From Variovorax paradoxus (GTDB lineage: Bacteria > Pseudomonadota > Gammaproteobacteria > Burkholderiales > Burkholderiaceae_C), in assembly GCF_018614875.1 (NCBI RefSeq), contig NZ_JAGGNW010000012.1, positions 279,842-343,841 of the forward strand: a DNA stretch of 64,000 nucleotides, read 5' to 3'. The translations under genes and the position numbers were made by a program. The notes under the pieces are model-generated. The model made no database searches, had not been told where the DNA came from, and was given only the letters and a program-made list of their open reading frames with translations. Numbering within the stretch: the first letter of the stretch is position 1; each line of letters begins with the position of its first letter. Positions 8,515-17,112 of the stretch are shown here, one piece after another.

Positions 8515-10524
8515 TCAGCGCGTCTTCGCCCCTTTCGCCTTGGCCGCACCAGCAGCCGCCGGACCAGCGCTGGGCTTGTTGGCCTGCGCCAGCACGCTCT
8601 TGCAATCGGAGTCCTCGCCCGGACCGCTTTCGATGGTCGCGGCCAGTGCCAGCAGCGGATTGACGGCGCTCAGCGCCAGCGCCGCCAGGCCGCGCTCGGC
8701 CAGCGGCCCCGCCTTCAGGCCGCCCTTCGGTGCTCCGAAAGTGCCGCTCACCACCAGCGGCGTGCGAATCGACAGGATGTTCTTGCTCTTGGGCTCCGGG
8801 TAGACCACGAAGTCGAGGCCCTCGGTTGCCAGGTTGGCCTGGCCGGTGGCGGTGAACACGGCGTTGGTCGTGTCCATCATCAGCGTGCGCCCCGTCATCA
8901 GCCCCTTGTTCACATCGAAAGCCAATGCCGCGCAGCGCAGTTCGACGTTGCGGTCGCCGCGCAGCAGGAACTTGATGATGTCGCCGCCCACCAGCGTCGC
9001 GAACACGGGCAACAGATTGCCGAACTGGCCGCGCCCCGACATGACCGCCACGTCCCCCGACGCGCCCCCGAGCCAGTTGGCCACGGTGCTGCCCGAGCCC
9101 GACAGGTTGATGCGCCCGTCCAGTCGCCCCACGCTGTTGCCCGTGGCTTCGAGCTTGGGGAAAACCCGCGCCAGCTGCATCGCCCGCACGTCGAGCGAGG
9201 CCCGGATATCCGCCGGATTCTTCGAGGCATCGATGCGGATCGCGCCGCTCGTCCTGCCGCCGGCCATGCCGAGGTCGAGGGGATCGAGCGTCAGCACGCT
9301 GTCGGCCAGCTTGACCTGCACGCTGCCGCGATCGAGCGGGATGTCGCGCACGTTCCGGATGCGGTCCGCCGTGTATTTCACGTCGGCGTTCATCGCACGC
9401 ACACGCTCGAAGTCGAGCGGCGCAGTGGGCAGCACCTTGCCGTCGGGGCGCCTGACCTGGGTGATGGTCGGCGGCGGCGCCACGCCTTGCACCGCCTTGG
9501 CCGACCGCTCGGTAGGCCGCAGGCCGATCAGCGGGCCCAGGTCGTCCATGTCCATCACCCGGGAGCGCAGTTCGCCCGCGAGATGCGGCACCGGGCCGGC
9601 CTTGTCGAAACGCATGTCGCCGGCGATGTCGGAAAGGCCGAGCCTGCCCTTGAGTCCCGCCACTTCCCACAGCTTGCCGCGCTTGCGCAGGTCGCCACTC
9701 AGCGCATAGGGAGAGGTCTCGGGCAGCGCGATGCCCAGCAATGGGAACAGGGCGCCAAGGGTCTGGCCCTTGAGATCGAACTTGGCCTCGACGCCGTCGA
9801 GGTCGGCAAAGTCGGTCACCGTGCCCGAAGCCTTCAGCCGCGTGTGGCCGGCCGCGGCGTCGACCTCCATCGGGAATGGCGGCTGGCCGGCCGCCTTGAG
9901 CTGCAGCACGTTGCCGGTGCGGCCCTCGGCGGTCAGCGGCTGGCCCTTGTAGCGGCCCTTGATGCGATAGCTCAGCGGAAGCGTGCCGCGGCTCGTGTCG
10001 TAGCTCACGTCCGCATGCAGGTCGACCCCCAGGTGCTTGGCGAGGAAGTCGACCGCGCCGCCGTCGACCTGCATCAGGCCGATGACGGGAACGGTGCCGG
10101 TGTCGGAGGTGTCCTTGCCGAGCGCCCATGTGCGGCGCCCGTCCGGCTCGAGTTGAAGGCCCAGGGTGGGCGAAGAAAGCGCCAGGCGCGGGATCACGAC
10201 CTTCTGTCTGATGAGAGGCCAGAGCCGTATGTCGAATTCGGCGCGCTCGGCCTTGACCAGGTAGGGATCGCGGGCCCATGGCGGGTTGGCAAATTCGATG
10301 CCGTCGGCCTTGACGGTGGCGCCGCGCAGGCCGATTCCCACGTCGAGCCGGCGCGTGATCTCGAACTTGCGCCCGGTCTTCTCGCTGACATAGCGGTTGA
10401 CGGGCTCGCGCAAGGTGTCCCAGGGAAAGAACGCCAGCAGCAACGCCAGTGCGGCGAGCAGCAGCACCAAGGCCGCAAGCAGCTTGAGCCAGAGCGGCCG
10501 GTTGCGAAGGACGTTCGTTGTCAT
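8515..10524 (-). CDS. AsmA-family protein
   Basis: The 669-residue protein has one N-terminal membrane helix (about residues 10-30) and a long, beta-rich periplasmic body with the repeated L..DI.GD.RFD-type segments of the AsmA/TamB-like group. The C-terminal third carries the LSGSGSTVANWLGGASGDVAVMSG-type AsmA_2 signature region. AsmA-like proteins sit in the inner membrane and are thought to move phospholipids to, or regulate, the outer membrane. The start at 10524 gives a short cytoplasmic MTTNVLRN leader; an ATG at 10590 would add 22 unconserved-looking residues. The C-terminus is Ala/Lys rich. Confidence 0.85.
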   Translation of the reverse strand: MTTNVLRNRPLWLKLLAALVLLLAALALLLAFFPWDTLREPVNRYVSEKTGRKFEITRRLDVGIGLRGATVKADGIEFANPPWARDPYLVKAERAEFDIRLWPLIRQKVVIPRLALSSPTLGLQLEPDGRRTWALGKDTSDTGTVPVIGLMQVDGGAVDFLAKHLGVDLHADVSYDTSRGTLPLSYRIKGRYKGQPLTAEGRTGNVLQLKAAGQPPFPMEVDAAAGHTRLKASGTVTDFADLDGVEAKFDLKGQTLGALFPLLGIALPETSPYALSGDLRKRGKLWEVAGLKGRLGLSDIAGDMRFDKAGPVPHLAGELRSRVMDMDDLGPLIGLRPTERSAKAVQGVAPPPTITQVRRPDGKVLPTAPLDFERVRAMNADVKYTADRIRNVRDIPLDRGSVQVKLADSVLTLDPLDLGMAGGRTSGAIRIDASKNPADIRASLDVRAMQLARVFPKLEATGNSVGRLDGRINLSGSGSTVANWLGGASGDVAVMSGRGQFGNLLPVFATLVGGDIIKFLLRGDRNVELRCAALAFDVNKGLMTGRTLMMDTTNAVFTATGQANLATEGLDFVVYPEPKSKNILSIRTPLVVSGTFGAPKGGLKAGPLAERGLAALALSAVNPLLALAATIESGPGEDSDCKSVLAQANKPSAGPAAAGAAKAKGAKTR

Positions 10525-10754
10525 GGCGTCGGGATATATCCGCCGCGGTGCATTGCGGGTCGGCAATGGCCCGCAGAAACCGTGAGTCATTGCCTACGGA
10601 ACGGCCCCGTCGGCCCCTTCGTCAGAACGCGCCTACAACACCCTCCCCCCGAACCCTGCATGATGCGGGTCGGCCAGACCTCAATGTTCGAGGAGCAGGC
10701 ATTCGCCACCGGCGTCGAAGACACCTGCCAACGTCAGAGGAAGTGCGGTTCGGC

Positions 10755-11159
10755 ATGGAGACCAGATTGCAGACATACATCGTCGAAGACAACCTCACGA
10801 TCCGTGAAAACCTCATTGGCACCCTGGAAGAACTTACCTGCACGACGGTGGTCGGCTTTGCCGAGACCGAGGCCCATGCGAGGCAATGGCTGCACGACCA
10901 CAGCGAAGAATGGGACTTGGCGGTGGTCGATCTCTTCCTCAAGCAAGGCAGCGGCCTGGGCGTGCTCCAGGCCTGCACCTCGCGCAGGGCGGACCAGAAA
11001 GTGGTGGTGCTCAGCAACTATGCAACGCCCGACATCCGTCGGCGCTGCGCCGAGTTCGGGGTGGATGCGGTGTTCGACAAGTCGAACGAGATCGACGCCC
11101 TGGTCGACTTCTGCATCCTGGAGGCGGCGCTTCGCCGTCCCCTTCCCGGCACCGGCTGA
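10755..11159 (+). CDS. single-domain response regulator
   Basis: The 134-residue protein is a stand-alone receiver. The acidic pair is in YIVEDN, the phosphoacceptor Asp in LAVVDLFL, the conserved Ser in VVLSNYA and the Lys in VFDKSNE, so it should be phosphorylatable. There is no output domain, so it would act by protein contact or as a phosphate sink. The start at 10755 follows GAGGAAG at 10739-10745; longer in-frame extensions upstream look non-coding. It converges on a NarL-type regulator (52 bases between stops). The histidine kinase gene is just beyond it. Confidence 0.85.
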   Translation: METRLQTYIVEDNLTIRENLIGTLEELTCTTVVGFAETEAHARQWLHDHSEEWDLAVVDLFLKQGSGLGVLQACTSRRADQKVVVLSNYATPDIRRRCAEFGVDAVFDKSNEIDALVDFCILEAALRRPLPGTG

Positions 11160-11211
11160 AGGAGAAGCCGCAGCCGGCCGCTTCTTCTTTGGCGATGGCC
11201 GGTTCCTGTCG

Positions 11212-11844
11212 TCAATCGATCAGCTTGTTCTTCAGCGCGTAGTAGGTGAGGTCGCTGTTGGAGGACAGGTTCATCTTCTCCATCAGGCGCGTGCGGTAGG
11301 TGCTGACGGTCTTCACGGACAGCGACAGCGTCTTGGCGATGTCGCCCGCCGTCTCGCCCTTGGCGAGCTTCAGGAACACCTGGAACTCTCTTTCCGACAG
11401 CTGCTCGTGCGGTGCCGCGTCGTCCTTGCGATCGAGCTGGCGCGCCAGCAATTCCGCGACGGCCGGCGTGATGTAGCGGCGGCCGAGAGAGATGGTGCGA
11501 ATCGCATTGACGATCTCGATCGGATCGCACTCCTTGTTGAGGTAGCCGCTCGCGCCCTGGCGGATGAGATTCATCGCGTAGTGCTCTTCGGGATAGCCGC
11601 TCAGGATGAGGATGCCCACGTCCGGCGCCTTGGCCCGGATCATGGCGAGCGCGTCGATGCCGCTCTGCCCCGGCATGGAAAGGTCCATCACCAGCACGTC
11701 GAGTTCCGTGGTGCGCACGAGCTCGATGGCTTCGCGCCCGCTGGCGGCTTCGCCGGCCACGCGCAGGTCCACGTGTTCGGAGAAGAATTGCCTCAGGCCC
11801 GATCTCACGATGGCGTGGTCGTCCACAATTCCAATTTTGATCAT
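11212..11844 (-). CDS. NarL/FixJ-type response regulator
   Basis: The 210-residue protein has an N-terminal receiver (residues 1-120; DD at 8-9, phosphoacceptor Asp54 in VMDLSMPG, Lys in GYLNKEC) and a C-terminal LuxR-type helix-turn-helix (about 145-205; LSEREFQVFLKLAKGETAGDIAKTL). It is transcribed away from the CHASE3 histidine kinase at 11952 across 107 bases. That kinase is of the HisKA_3 class that normally pairs with NarL-type regulators, so the two form a probable two-component system. The signal is unknown. Confidence 0.92.
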   Translation of the reverse strand: MIKIGIVDDHAIVRSGLRQFFSEHVDLRVAGEAASGREAIELVRTTELDVLVMDLSMPGQSGIDALAMIRAKAPDVGILILSGYPEEHYAMNLIRQGASGYLNKECDPIEIVNAIRTISLGRRYITPAVAELLARQLDRKDDAAPHEQLSEREFQVFLKLAKGETAGDIAKTLSLSVKTVSTYRTRLMEKMNLSSNSDLTYYALKNKLID

Positions 11845-11951
11845 CTGTTACTTTCTTCGTTGTGTCGCGTCCGTGGAAGCTGCGGCATGCCGGTCCCCTG
11901 TTTGTAGTCAATTATTCACGAACTTGTGTTGAAAGCACCTTCGAAAGTTTC

Positions 11952-13295
11952 ATGCATTGGTTAGCCCCTCCAAAAATGGCCATGAGCCTCCTGCTCGCGG
12001 CGCTGGCCGCGCTGGCCCTCGTTGGCATCAACGAGGCCGGATACCGCCAGTCCAGCCGTGCCCTGGCGGACATCGATGCGGCGGTGAAGGTGCGCGGTAC
12101 GCTCAACCAGATCCTGCAGAACATGCTCGATGCCGAAACCGGCCAGCGAGGTTACCTGCTGACCGGCGAAACCAGCTATCGGCAACCCTACGACACGGCG
12201 GTCAAGCAGGTCGACGGCCACCTTGCGGCGCTACGCCAACTGTACGCCGAACGCCCGGCCGAGCGCACGCGGCTGGCGGACCTTTCCCGGCATGTGCAGC
12301 GCAAGGTCGCCGAAATGGACATGAGCGTGCGGCTGCGGCAGGACGGCAAGGACGAGGCCTGGAAATTCGTCATCACGACGGACGTGGGACGCGAGGAAAT
12401 GGATGCCATCCGCAGGACCGCCGGCGAATTGGCGGACATCAGCCACGAGACCCTGCACCAGAGCCAGATCCTGGTGATGAAGTCATTGCGGCTGGCGCGC
12501 ATCGGTACCGCCATCGTGGCGCTCGCCGCGTTTCTTGCCTTCTTCCTGTATCTCCGGCAGACGCACGCGTTGCGCTCGATTGGAGAGCGCCAGCAAGAAA
12601 CGCTGCAGCGCGAGCGCAACGCGCTCGAAGACGAAGTACGCGAACGCACCGCATCGCTGGCCGAACTGGCCACGCACCTGCAGGACGTGCGCGAAACCGA
12701 GCGCGGCTACCTCGCGCGCGAACTGCACGACGAGCTGGGTTCGCTGCTGACCGCCGCCAAGCTGGACGTTGCCCGCCTCAAGTCGAGGCTGCTGGAGGCG
12801 CCGGACGCCACCCAGCGGCTGCAGCACCTGACCGAGCTGCTCAACAGCGGCATCGCGCTCAAGCGGCGCATCATCGAAGACCTGCGGCCGTCGTCGCTCT
12901 CGAACCTCGGGCTGGTCGCGTCGCTGGAGATTCTCGGGCGCGAGTTCGCCGAGCGCTCGGGCATCCAGGTCCAGATGGTCCTCGAGCCCGTGACCATGGA
13001 CGAGTCGCGTCAACTCACGATCTACCGCATGGTGCAGGAGAGCCTGACCAACATCGGCAAGTACGCCGAGGCCAGCGAAGCGACGATCGTGCTGAAGAAC
13101 TACGAGAACCACGCGGTGGTGGAAGTGGCCGACAACGGCAAGGGCTTCGACCCCCAGCGCATCCGCCCGTCGACCCACGGCCTCGCAGGCATGCGCCACC
13201 GGGTGGAGGCGGCCCGGGGCAAGCTCACGATCGCGTCGACGCCGGGCCGGGGAACCCGCGTGAGCGCCATGCTGCCCATTGCCCGGCCGCTGTGA
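11952..13295 (+). CDS. CHASE3-domain histidine kinase (HisKA_3 class)
   Basis: The 447-residue membrane kinase has two helices (about 8-27 and 180-200) that bracket a periplasmic CHASE3 sensor with the typical ETGQRGYLLTGE. A coiled-coil follows (about 205-245), then a HisKA_3 dimerisation domain with the phosphoacceptor His259 in ARELHDELGS, and a GHKL ATPase domain with ADNGKGFD and GLAGMRHRVEAARG. The start at 11952 (MHWLAPPK) follows GAAAG and places the first helix near the N-terminus; an ATG at 11862 would put 30 unlikely residues in front. It is divergent from its likely partner regulator. Confidence 0.9.
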   Translation: MHWLAPPKMAMSLLLAALAALALVGINEAGYRQSSRALADIDAAVKVRGTLNQILQNMLDAETGQRGYLLTGETSYRQPYDTAVKQVDGHLAALRQLYAERPAERTRLADLSRHVQRKVAEMDMSVRLRQDGKDEAWKFVITTDVGREEMDAIRRTAGELADISHETLHQSQILVMKSLRLARIGTAIVALAAFLAFFLYLRQTHALRSIGERQQETLQRERNALEDEVRERTASLAELATHLQDVRETERGYLARELHDELGSLLTAAKLDVARLKSRLLEAPDATQRLQHLTELLNSGIALKRRIIEDLRPSSLSNLGLVASLEILGREFAERSGIQVQMVLEPVTMDESRQLTIYRMVQESLTNIGKYAEASEATIVLKNYENHAVVEVADNGKGFDPQRIRPSTHGLAGMRHRVEAARGKLTIASTPGRGTRVSAMLPIARPL

Positions 13296-13499
13296 CCTCC
13301 TGCCGGCGCCATTGCCGGCGCACCTTCGGTACTACCGCACGGATCGGCGCGCAAGGAACTCGGCCATCTCCTACGCTCCCCGCGCCCAGCCGCTGACAGC
13401 CCCTCGCAGGAGGGTCCACTTAAGGTTGCTCATGTGCCGTCCATTTCCTCTTTGAACGAGCAATTTCGAAACAACGAGCGAAGCCTCGAAGGAGTTCCC

Positions 13500-13664
13500 A
13501 TGCTGTATTACGCCGTGGTGTTTCTGGTCATTGCGCTGATTGCCGCCGTGTTCGGTTTCGGCGGAATCGCGGCCAGCGCGGTGGGGATCGCCAAGATCCT
13601 TTTCGTGATCTTCGCCGTGCTTGCCATCGCCAGCTTCCTGGCCGGCTTGCTACGACGCAAGTAG
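13500..13664 (+). CDS. small DUF1328 membrane protein
   Basis: The 54-residue protein has two membrane helices and matches the DUF1328/YtjA family ([20 protein letters not shown], then [17 protein letters not shown], ending in LLRRK). The start at 13500 follows GAAGGAG at the right distance. Homologues are small inner-membrane proteins often seen with stress-related genes; no function is established. The 204 bases upstream (13296-13499), after the kinase gene, hold no other gene and should contain its promoter. Confidence 0.9.
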   Translation: MLYYAVVFLVIALIAAVFGFGGIAASAVGIAKILFVIFAVLAIASFLAGLLRRK

Positions 13665-13717
13665 CGTAGGTACGATCCACAGGCTCCCGCAATTCATCTC
13701 CCCGGAAAGGAAAATTC

Positions 13718-14092
13718 ATGAACACGACCAAGACTCCCTCGCAAGTTGCCGACGAAGCCCGCCAGACCGCCACCGATGCCGTCGAAACGACTCGGGCCTA
13801 TGCACAGAATGCGGTGAATGCGGCCGGCGAGAAGGTCCGCGAATTGCGCCGCGACACGGAACCCGCCGTCGAGCAGCTGGCAGCGCGCGTGCAGCAGGCG
13901 GTGCAGCGCGGCCTCGACGCGGCCTCGACCACGAGCGCACGCGCACAGCGGCGGCTGGAACAGGCGGCCGACGTCACCGGACGCTATATCTCCGATCAGC
14001 CCGTGCGATCGGTGCTGATTGCGGCCGCAGCCGGCGCCGCGATCACCGCCCTCATCGTGCTGGCCAGCCGCGGCCGCCGGGACGACTATTGA
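13718..14092 (+). CDS. DUF883/ElaB-like protein with C-terminal anchor
   Basis: The 124-residue protein is a long amphipathic, Ala/Gln/Arg-rich helix followed by one membrane segment (about residues 95-113, SVLIAAAAGAAITALIVLA) and a short RGRRDDY tail. This is the layout of the DUF883 family, which includes E. coli ElaB and YqjD, tail-anchored proteins induced in stationary phase and reported to bind ribosomes. It is the second gene of a co-directional run of five (13500-15550). Confidence 0.83.
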   Translation: MNTTKTPSQVADEARQTATDAVETTRAYAQNAVNAAGEKVRELRRDTEPAVEQLAARVQQAVQRGLDAASTTSARAQRRLEQAADVTGRYISDQPVRSVLIAAAAGAAITALIVLASRGRRDDY

Positions 14093-14134
14093 TCCGCTGA
14101 CGACGCGTACGCAGTTCCACCGGTTCGGCGCACC

Positions 14135-14518
14135 ATGCTTCATCCGATTTTTTCCACGGTGCTCGGGCATCCGGAACTCATCGCCGACCACGCCGCCAAC
14201 TACGCAGCGCTGGTAAGACAGGAGGCCTCGGAAGCGGGGCGCGGCATCGTGACCCGCATCGTTGCCGGCGTGCTGGCGGCGGCCAGCGCCATGCTGGCCC
14301 TGGGGCTCATCGGCGTTGCCGTGCTGCTGGGCGTGCTCCAGGGCAGCTTCCACTGGATCCTGGTGGTGGTGCCGGGCGTTGCACTGGCGATCGCCGGCAT
14401 TTGCGCCTGGATGGCGGCCCGGCCGGTCCCCGGCTATGGATTCGACGATCTGCGCGCCCAGGTCGATGCCGACCTGAGGGCATTGCACGAAGCGGGGGCT
14501 CGCCATGAACGACACTGA
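14135..14518 (+). CDS. phage-holin-like superfamily membrane protein
   Basis: The 127-residue protein has an amphipathic N-terminus and two membrane helices (about 45-67 and 73-92), followed by a soluble tail. It resembles the Phage_holin_3_6/YqjE group, whose members lie next to ElaB/YqjD-like genes. No lysis cassette or phage gene is nearby, so a holin function is unlikely. Its last 14 bases overlap the next gene. Confidence 0.75.
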   Translation: MLHPIFSTVLGHPELIADHAANYAALVRQEASEAGRGIVTRIVAGVLAAASAMLALGLIGVAVLLGVLQGSFHWILVVVPGVALAIAGICAWMAARPVPGYGFDDLRAQVDADLRALHEAGARHERH

Positions 14519-14993
14519 GCGCAGCTTCCTGACGCCACAGGAGCGGTTGGCCATCTCGCGCCGTGCGCTCGTCAGCCAGCTCAACGGCGAGGACGAGCCG
14601 CAGGACAACAACCGTGGCAAGCGCCGCACGGCGCGTGAACATCCGGCAGGGATGGACCCCGCCGACGAAACGATGGACCGTCACGCCTCGCCGCGGGGCC
14701 ACAACCAATGGGCCTCGATGGCGCGCAGCATGACCGAGCGCTGGTGGCGCCGCCATCCGGCCCATGCAGTGGGCCAGCTCGCGCGCCCCGTGCTCGAACG
14801 CTATGCCCGCAGGGAACCCGTCAAGCTCATGGCGCTGGCGGCGGCCACGGGGGCGGTGATCGTGCTGACCAAGCCGTGGCGCCTGCTCTCCTTCACGGCG
14901 GTGCTGGCGGCTGTGCTCAAGACATCCGACGTGGCTGACGTCGTCAACACGTTGATGCAGAAAAACACCAGTCCACGAAAGGATTCTTCATGA
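14505..14993 (+). CDS. conserved hypothetical protein of the YqjD/YqjE-like cluster
   Basis: The 162-residue protein has a polar N-terminal half (residues 1-90, charged and probably disordered), then a helical half with one or two hydrophobic stretches (about 107-140, VKLMALAAATGAVIVLTKPW and LLSFTAVLAAVL). I do not recognise a catalytic motif. It overlaps the upstream gene by 14 bases and the downstream ferritin-like gene by four (ATGA), so translational coupling is likely. By position it corresponds to the third small protein of YqjD-YqjE-YqjK-type loci, but the similarity is weak. Confidence 0.7.
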   Translation: MNDTERSFLTPQERLAISRRALVSQLNGEDEPQDNNRGKRRTAREHPAGMDPADETMDRHASPRGHNQWASMARSMTERWWRRHPAHAVGQLARPVLERYARREPVKLMALAAATGAVIVLTKPWRLLSFTAVLAAVLKTSDVADVVNTLMQKNTSPRKDSS

Positions 14994-15550
14994 ATGCCCA
15001 AGTTTCCCCGGCCACGGGCGCGGCAGGACACCAGCGCCTGGTGCTGGATGAACAGGCCATCGGCGCCGCGGCCAAGAGCCTCGACGAAGGAGCGGTCACG
15101 CCCAGCTACGGCCCCTGGCGCGAGGATGTCCTCAAGCTGCTGAACGACGCGCTGGCCACCGAGCTGGTTTGCGTGCTGCGCTACAAGCGCCACTATTTCA
15201 CCGCCAACGGCGTGTCGTCGCCGAAGATCGCCGAAGAATTCCTGGTGCACGCCAACGCGGAGTCGGGCCATGCCGACCGCATTGCGGAGCGCATCGTGCA
15301 ACTGGGCGGAGAGCCGGACTTCGATCCAACGCACCTGCTCGACCGGAGCCACGCGAGCTACGACGAGTCCACCGACCTTCAGGCCATGGTGCGTGCGAAT
15401 CTCGTGGCCGAGCGCATCGCCGTGGAAACCTATCGGCAGATGATCGGGCTGATCGGCGACAAGGACCCGACCACCCGGCGCATGCTGGAAGACATTCTTT
15501 CCGATGAGGAAGAGCACGCGGACGAGCTCAAGGACTGGCTCGGCCACTGA
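14990..15550 (+). CDS. ferritin-like di-iron protein (bacterioferritin family)
   Basis: The 186-residue protein has a four-helix ferritin-like core with iron-ligand motifs: a Glu in ATELVCVLRYKRH, then EFLVHANAESGHADRIAERI, VAERIAVETYRQMI and EDILSDEEEHADELKDWL. The ExxH pattern occurs in the second and fourth helices. The N-terminal 35 residues are an extension. It could oxidise or store iron or protect DNA in the manner of Dps-like proteins. It closes the five-gene run that starts at 13500 and is followed by a strong terminator. Confidence 0.84.
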   Translation: MNAQVSPATGAAGHQRLVLDEQAIGAAAKSLDEGAVTPSYGPWREDVLKLLNDALATELVCVLRYKRHYFTANGVSSPKIAEEFLVHANAESGHADRIAERIVQLGGEPDFDPTHLLDRSHASYDESTDLQAMVRANLVAERIAVETYRQMIGLIGDKDPTTRRMLEDILSDEEEHADELKDWLGH

Positions 15551-15588
15551 GCGGTCTCCGCGCCCGGCGCGAGCCCCGCCCGCCCATC

Positions 15589-15615
15589 AAAAAGCCCGGA
15601 CGAACCGGGCTTTTT
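15589..15615. terminator. bidirectional intrinsic terminator
   Basis: A GC-rich stem (AAGCCCGG / CCGGGCTT, loop ACGAA) is bounded by an A-tract on the left and T5 on the right. It sits between the convergent ferritin-like gene and BON lipoprotein gene and can stop transcription from both sides. Confidence 0.9.
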
Positions 15616-15640
15616 CCTTGGCAAGGGGCGAAGAAAGCGG

Positions 15641-16141
15641 TCAGCTCTTGACCTCGAGCTGGTTGTTCACCGAGGTCACGCCCTGCACGCCCTTGGCGAT
15701 GTCCTCGGCACGCGCCTTGGCGGCGGCCGTGGGTGCCGGGCCCTTCAGGCTCACGACGCCACCCTTGGTGTCGACGTCGATCTTGATCGCACTCAGGTCC
15801 GGGTCCTTGGCCAAGCCGGCGGACACCGAGGCGGTGATCGCGGCGTCGTCCACCGTGGCGCTCACGGCCGCGCCAGCGCTCTTTGCGGCGTCTTTCACCT
15901 CGGTGGCAGTGCCGGAAGCGTCGACCTTCGCCTTGGCGTCCTTGAGGGCCTCCGAGGTCTTGGCGGCGGCCGTGTCGGCCGCCTTCTCGGTCTTTGCAAC
16001 GGCGCTGTCGAGCTTCTCGCCCGCCGTGCGGTTGTCCGACTTGTCGCACGCGGCGAGGGTCAGCGCGGTGCCGGCCAACAGCACGGCAAGCCACGCGCGC
16101 GAAGACGACATGGCGATGGTTGTTCGACGGGTTTTGTTCAT
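15641..16141 (-). CDS. BON-domain lipoprotein
   Basis: The 166-residue protein has a basic signal peptide ending in the lipobox LTLAAC (Cys about residue 32), a long Ala/Lys-rich helical linker, and one BON domain (about 95-166, DDAAITASVSAGLAKDPDLSAIKIDVDTKGGVVSLKG). BON domains are thought to bind membranes or phospholipids, and OsmY-like proteins are stress induced. GGAGG directly upstream supports the start at 16141. It converges on the stress-type run at 13500-15550. Confidence 0.9.
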   Translation of the reverse strand: MNKTRRTTIAMSSSRAWLAVLLAGTALTLAACDKSDNRTAGEKLDSAVAKTEKAADTAAAKTSEALKDAKAKVDASGTATEVKDAAKSAGAAVSATVDDAAITASVSAGLAKDPDLSAIKIDVDTKGGVVSLKGPAPTAAAKARAEDIAKGVQGVTSVNNQLEVKS

Positions 16142-16186
16142 TTGAAATCCTCCGGTCGCTCGCATGTGGGAGCAGGTAAAGACACA

Positions 16187-16204
16187 TGACCCGATAGAGG
16201 GTCA
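16187..16204. promoter_or_regulatory. inverted repeat upstream of the BON gene
   Basis: TGACCC and GGGTCA form a perfect 6-bp dyad with a 6-base spacer (GATAGA), 46 bases upstream of the BON lipoprotein start. Placement suits an operator or a hairpin in the leader; nothing identifies the regulator. Short dyads of this size also arise by chance. Confidence 0.25.
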
Positions 16205-16276
16205 CTCTGCAATCTAGCTGTCGGACCGGGCAGGCAGGGGTGGCCGGCGGCGCGAAATCCTGTAGGACAAGAAGGG

Positions 16277-17110
16277 TTAAGCCGTCACGATCCAGCCTTC
16301 GAGCGGATCGAATGGCTCCGGCAGGCCGTAGCCCGGGCCGGGCGTGGAAGCGCGCAGCGCGCTCCAGGCGGCCTGCACGAGGCAAAGCACCGCATCGATG
16401 TGGTCGCCGCGGGCGTCGCCCAGCAGTTCAGCGCGCTGTGCGCCGCCGAGCGCCAGCCGCAGGCCGAGCCGCGACGCGCCCGCCTCGAGCGCGGCAAGCA
16501 GATCGGTCCGCGCTGCCAGCCGCTCGGCCGTCTGCTTTGCGGGCTCGTCGCTCTTGTAGCTGCGGCGGCCGATCAGCTCGCGCGCGAGCAGCCCCGGATA
16601 GGCCTCCAGCGCAACGCGGCTGCCGTTGCTGCCGATGTGCAGCCCGGGCAGGCTCGCGCCCGCGTCCAGGAGGGGCGGCACGCCCGCATGGAGCATGAAG
16701 GCTACGGGCGGGTTGACCCATTTCATCGACGTGCTGGACCCGGCAAGCCCGTCGGTCGCCCGGTGCGCGAACTTGCCGCCGACCGGACGCGCGGCACAGA
16801 AGGCGGCGAAGGTGGCGCGGATCTCGGCGCGGCTCAGGCTCGCATAGTGGGTCATGAGCGCGTTCCATGCCAGGGGCCAGTGCAGATGCTCCACCAGCTC
16901 GCGCGGGAGTCCGAACGGAAAATCGAAGCCGCCGATCCATGCCGGTTCGCTCCGCAGCCACTCGGCCCAGGCATCGAGTGCCGTGAAGCGCTGCAGGCCC
17001 GCCAGCACCAGTTCGCCCGCAGCGCCGATGCCGCCGCGGGCCACGACGATCGGCTTGCGCGGCGTGGGTGCGCAAGAGAAATCGCAGCCGAACAGCAGCG
17101 CCGGGCTCAT
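16277..17110 (-). CDS. DUF429 family protein (predicted RNase H-like fold)
   Basis: The 277-residue protein begins with FGCDFSCAPTPRKPIVVARG, the Asp-bearing first strand of the DUF429 group, and carries IGGFDFPFGLPRELV and a late GDHIDAVLCLVQAAW block. These acidic positions are arranged as in RNase H-like nucleases, but no activity has been shown for this type. The start at 17110 has GGGGTGAG in front and lies two bases after the stop of the EamA transporter gene, so it is the last gene of the aspS-to-DUF429 run. Confidence 0.8.
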   Translation of the reverse strand: MSPALLFGCDFSCAPTPRKPIVVARGGIGAAGELVLAGLQRFTALDAWAEWLRSEPAWIGGFDFPFGLPRELVEHLHWPLAWNALMTHYASLSRAEIRATFAAFCAARPVGGKFAHRATDGLAGSSTSMKWVNPPVAFMLHAGVPPLLDAGASLPGLHIGSNGSRVALEAYPGLLARELIGRRSYKSDEPAKQTAERLAARTDLLAALEAGASRLGLRLALGGAQRAELLGDARGDHIDAVLCLVQAAWSALRASTPGPGYGLPEPFDPLEGWIVTA

Positions 17111-17112
17111 GC

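Noticed and set aside
14135..14518. Holin, suggesting prophage remnants
   Set aside because: The resemblance is to YqjE-like proteins; no phage genes, integrase or lysis partner nearby.
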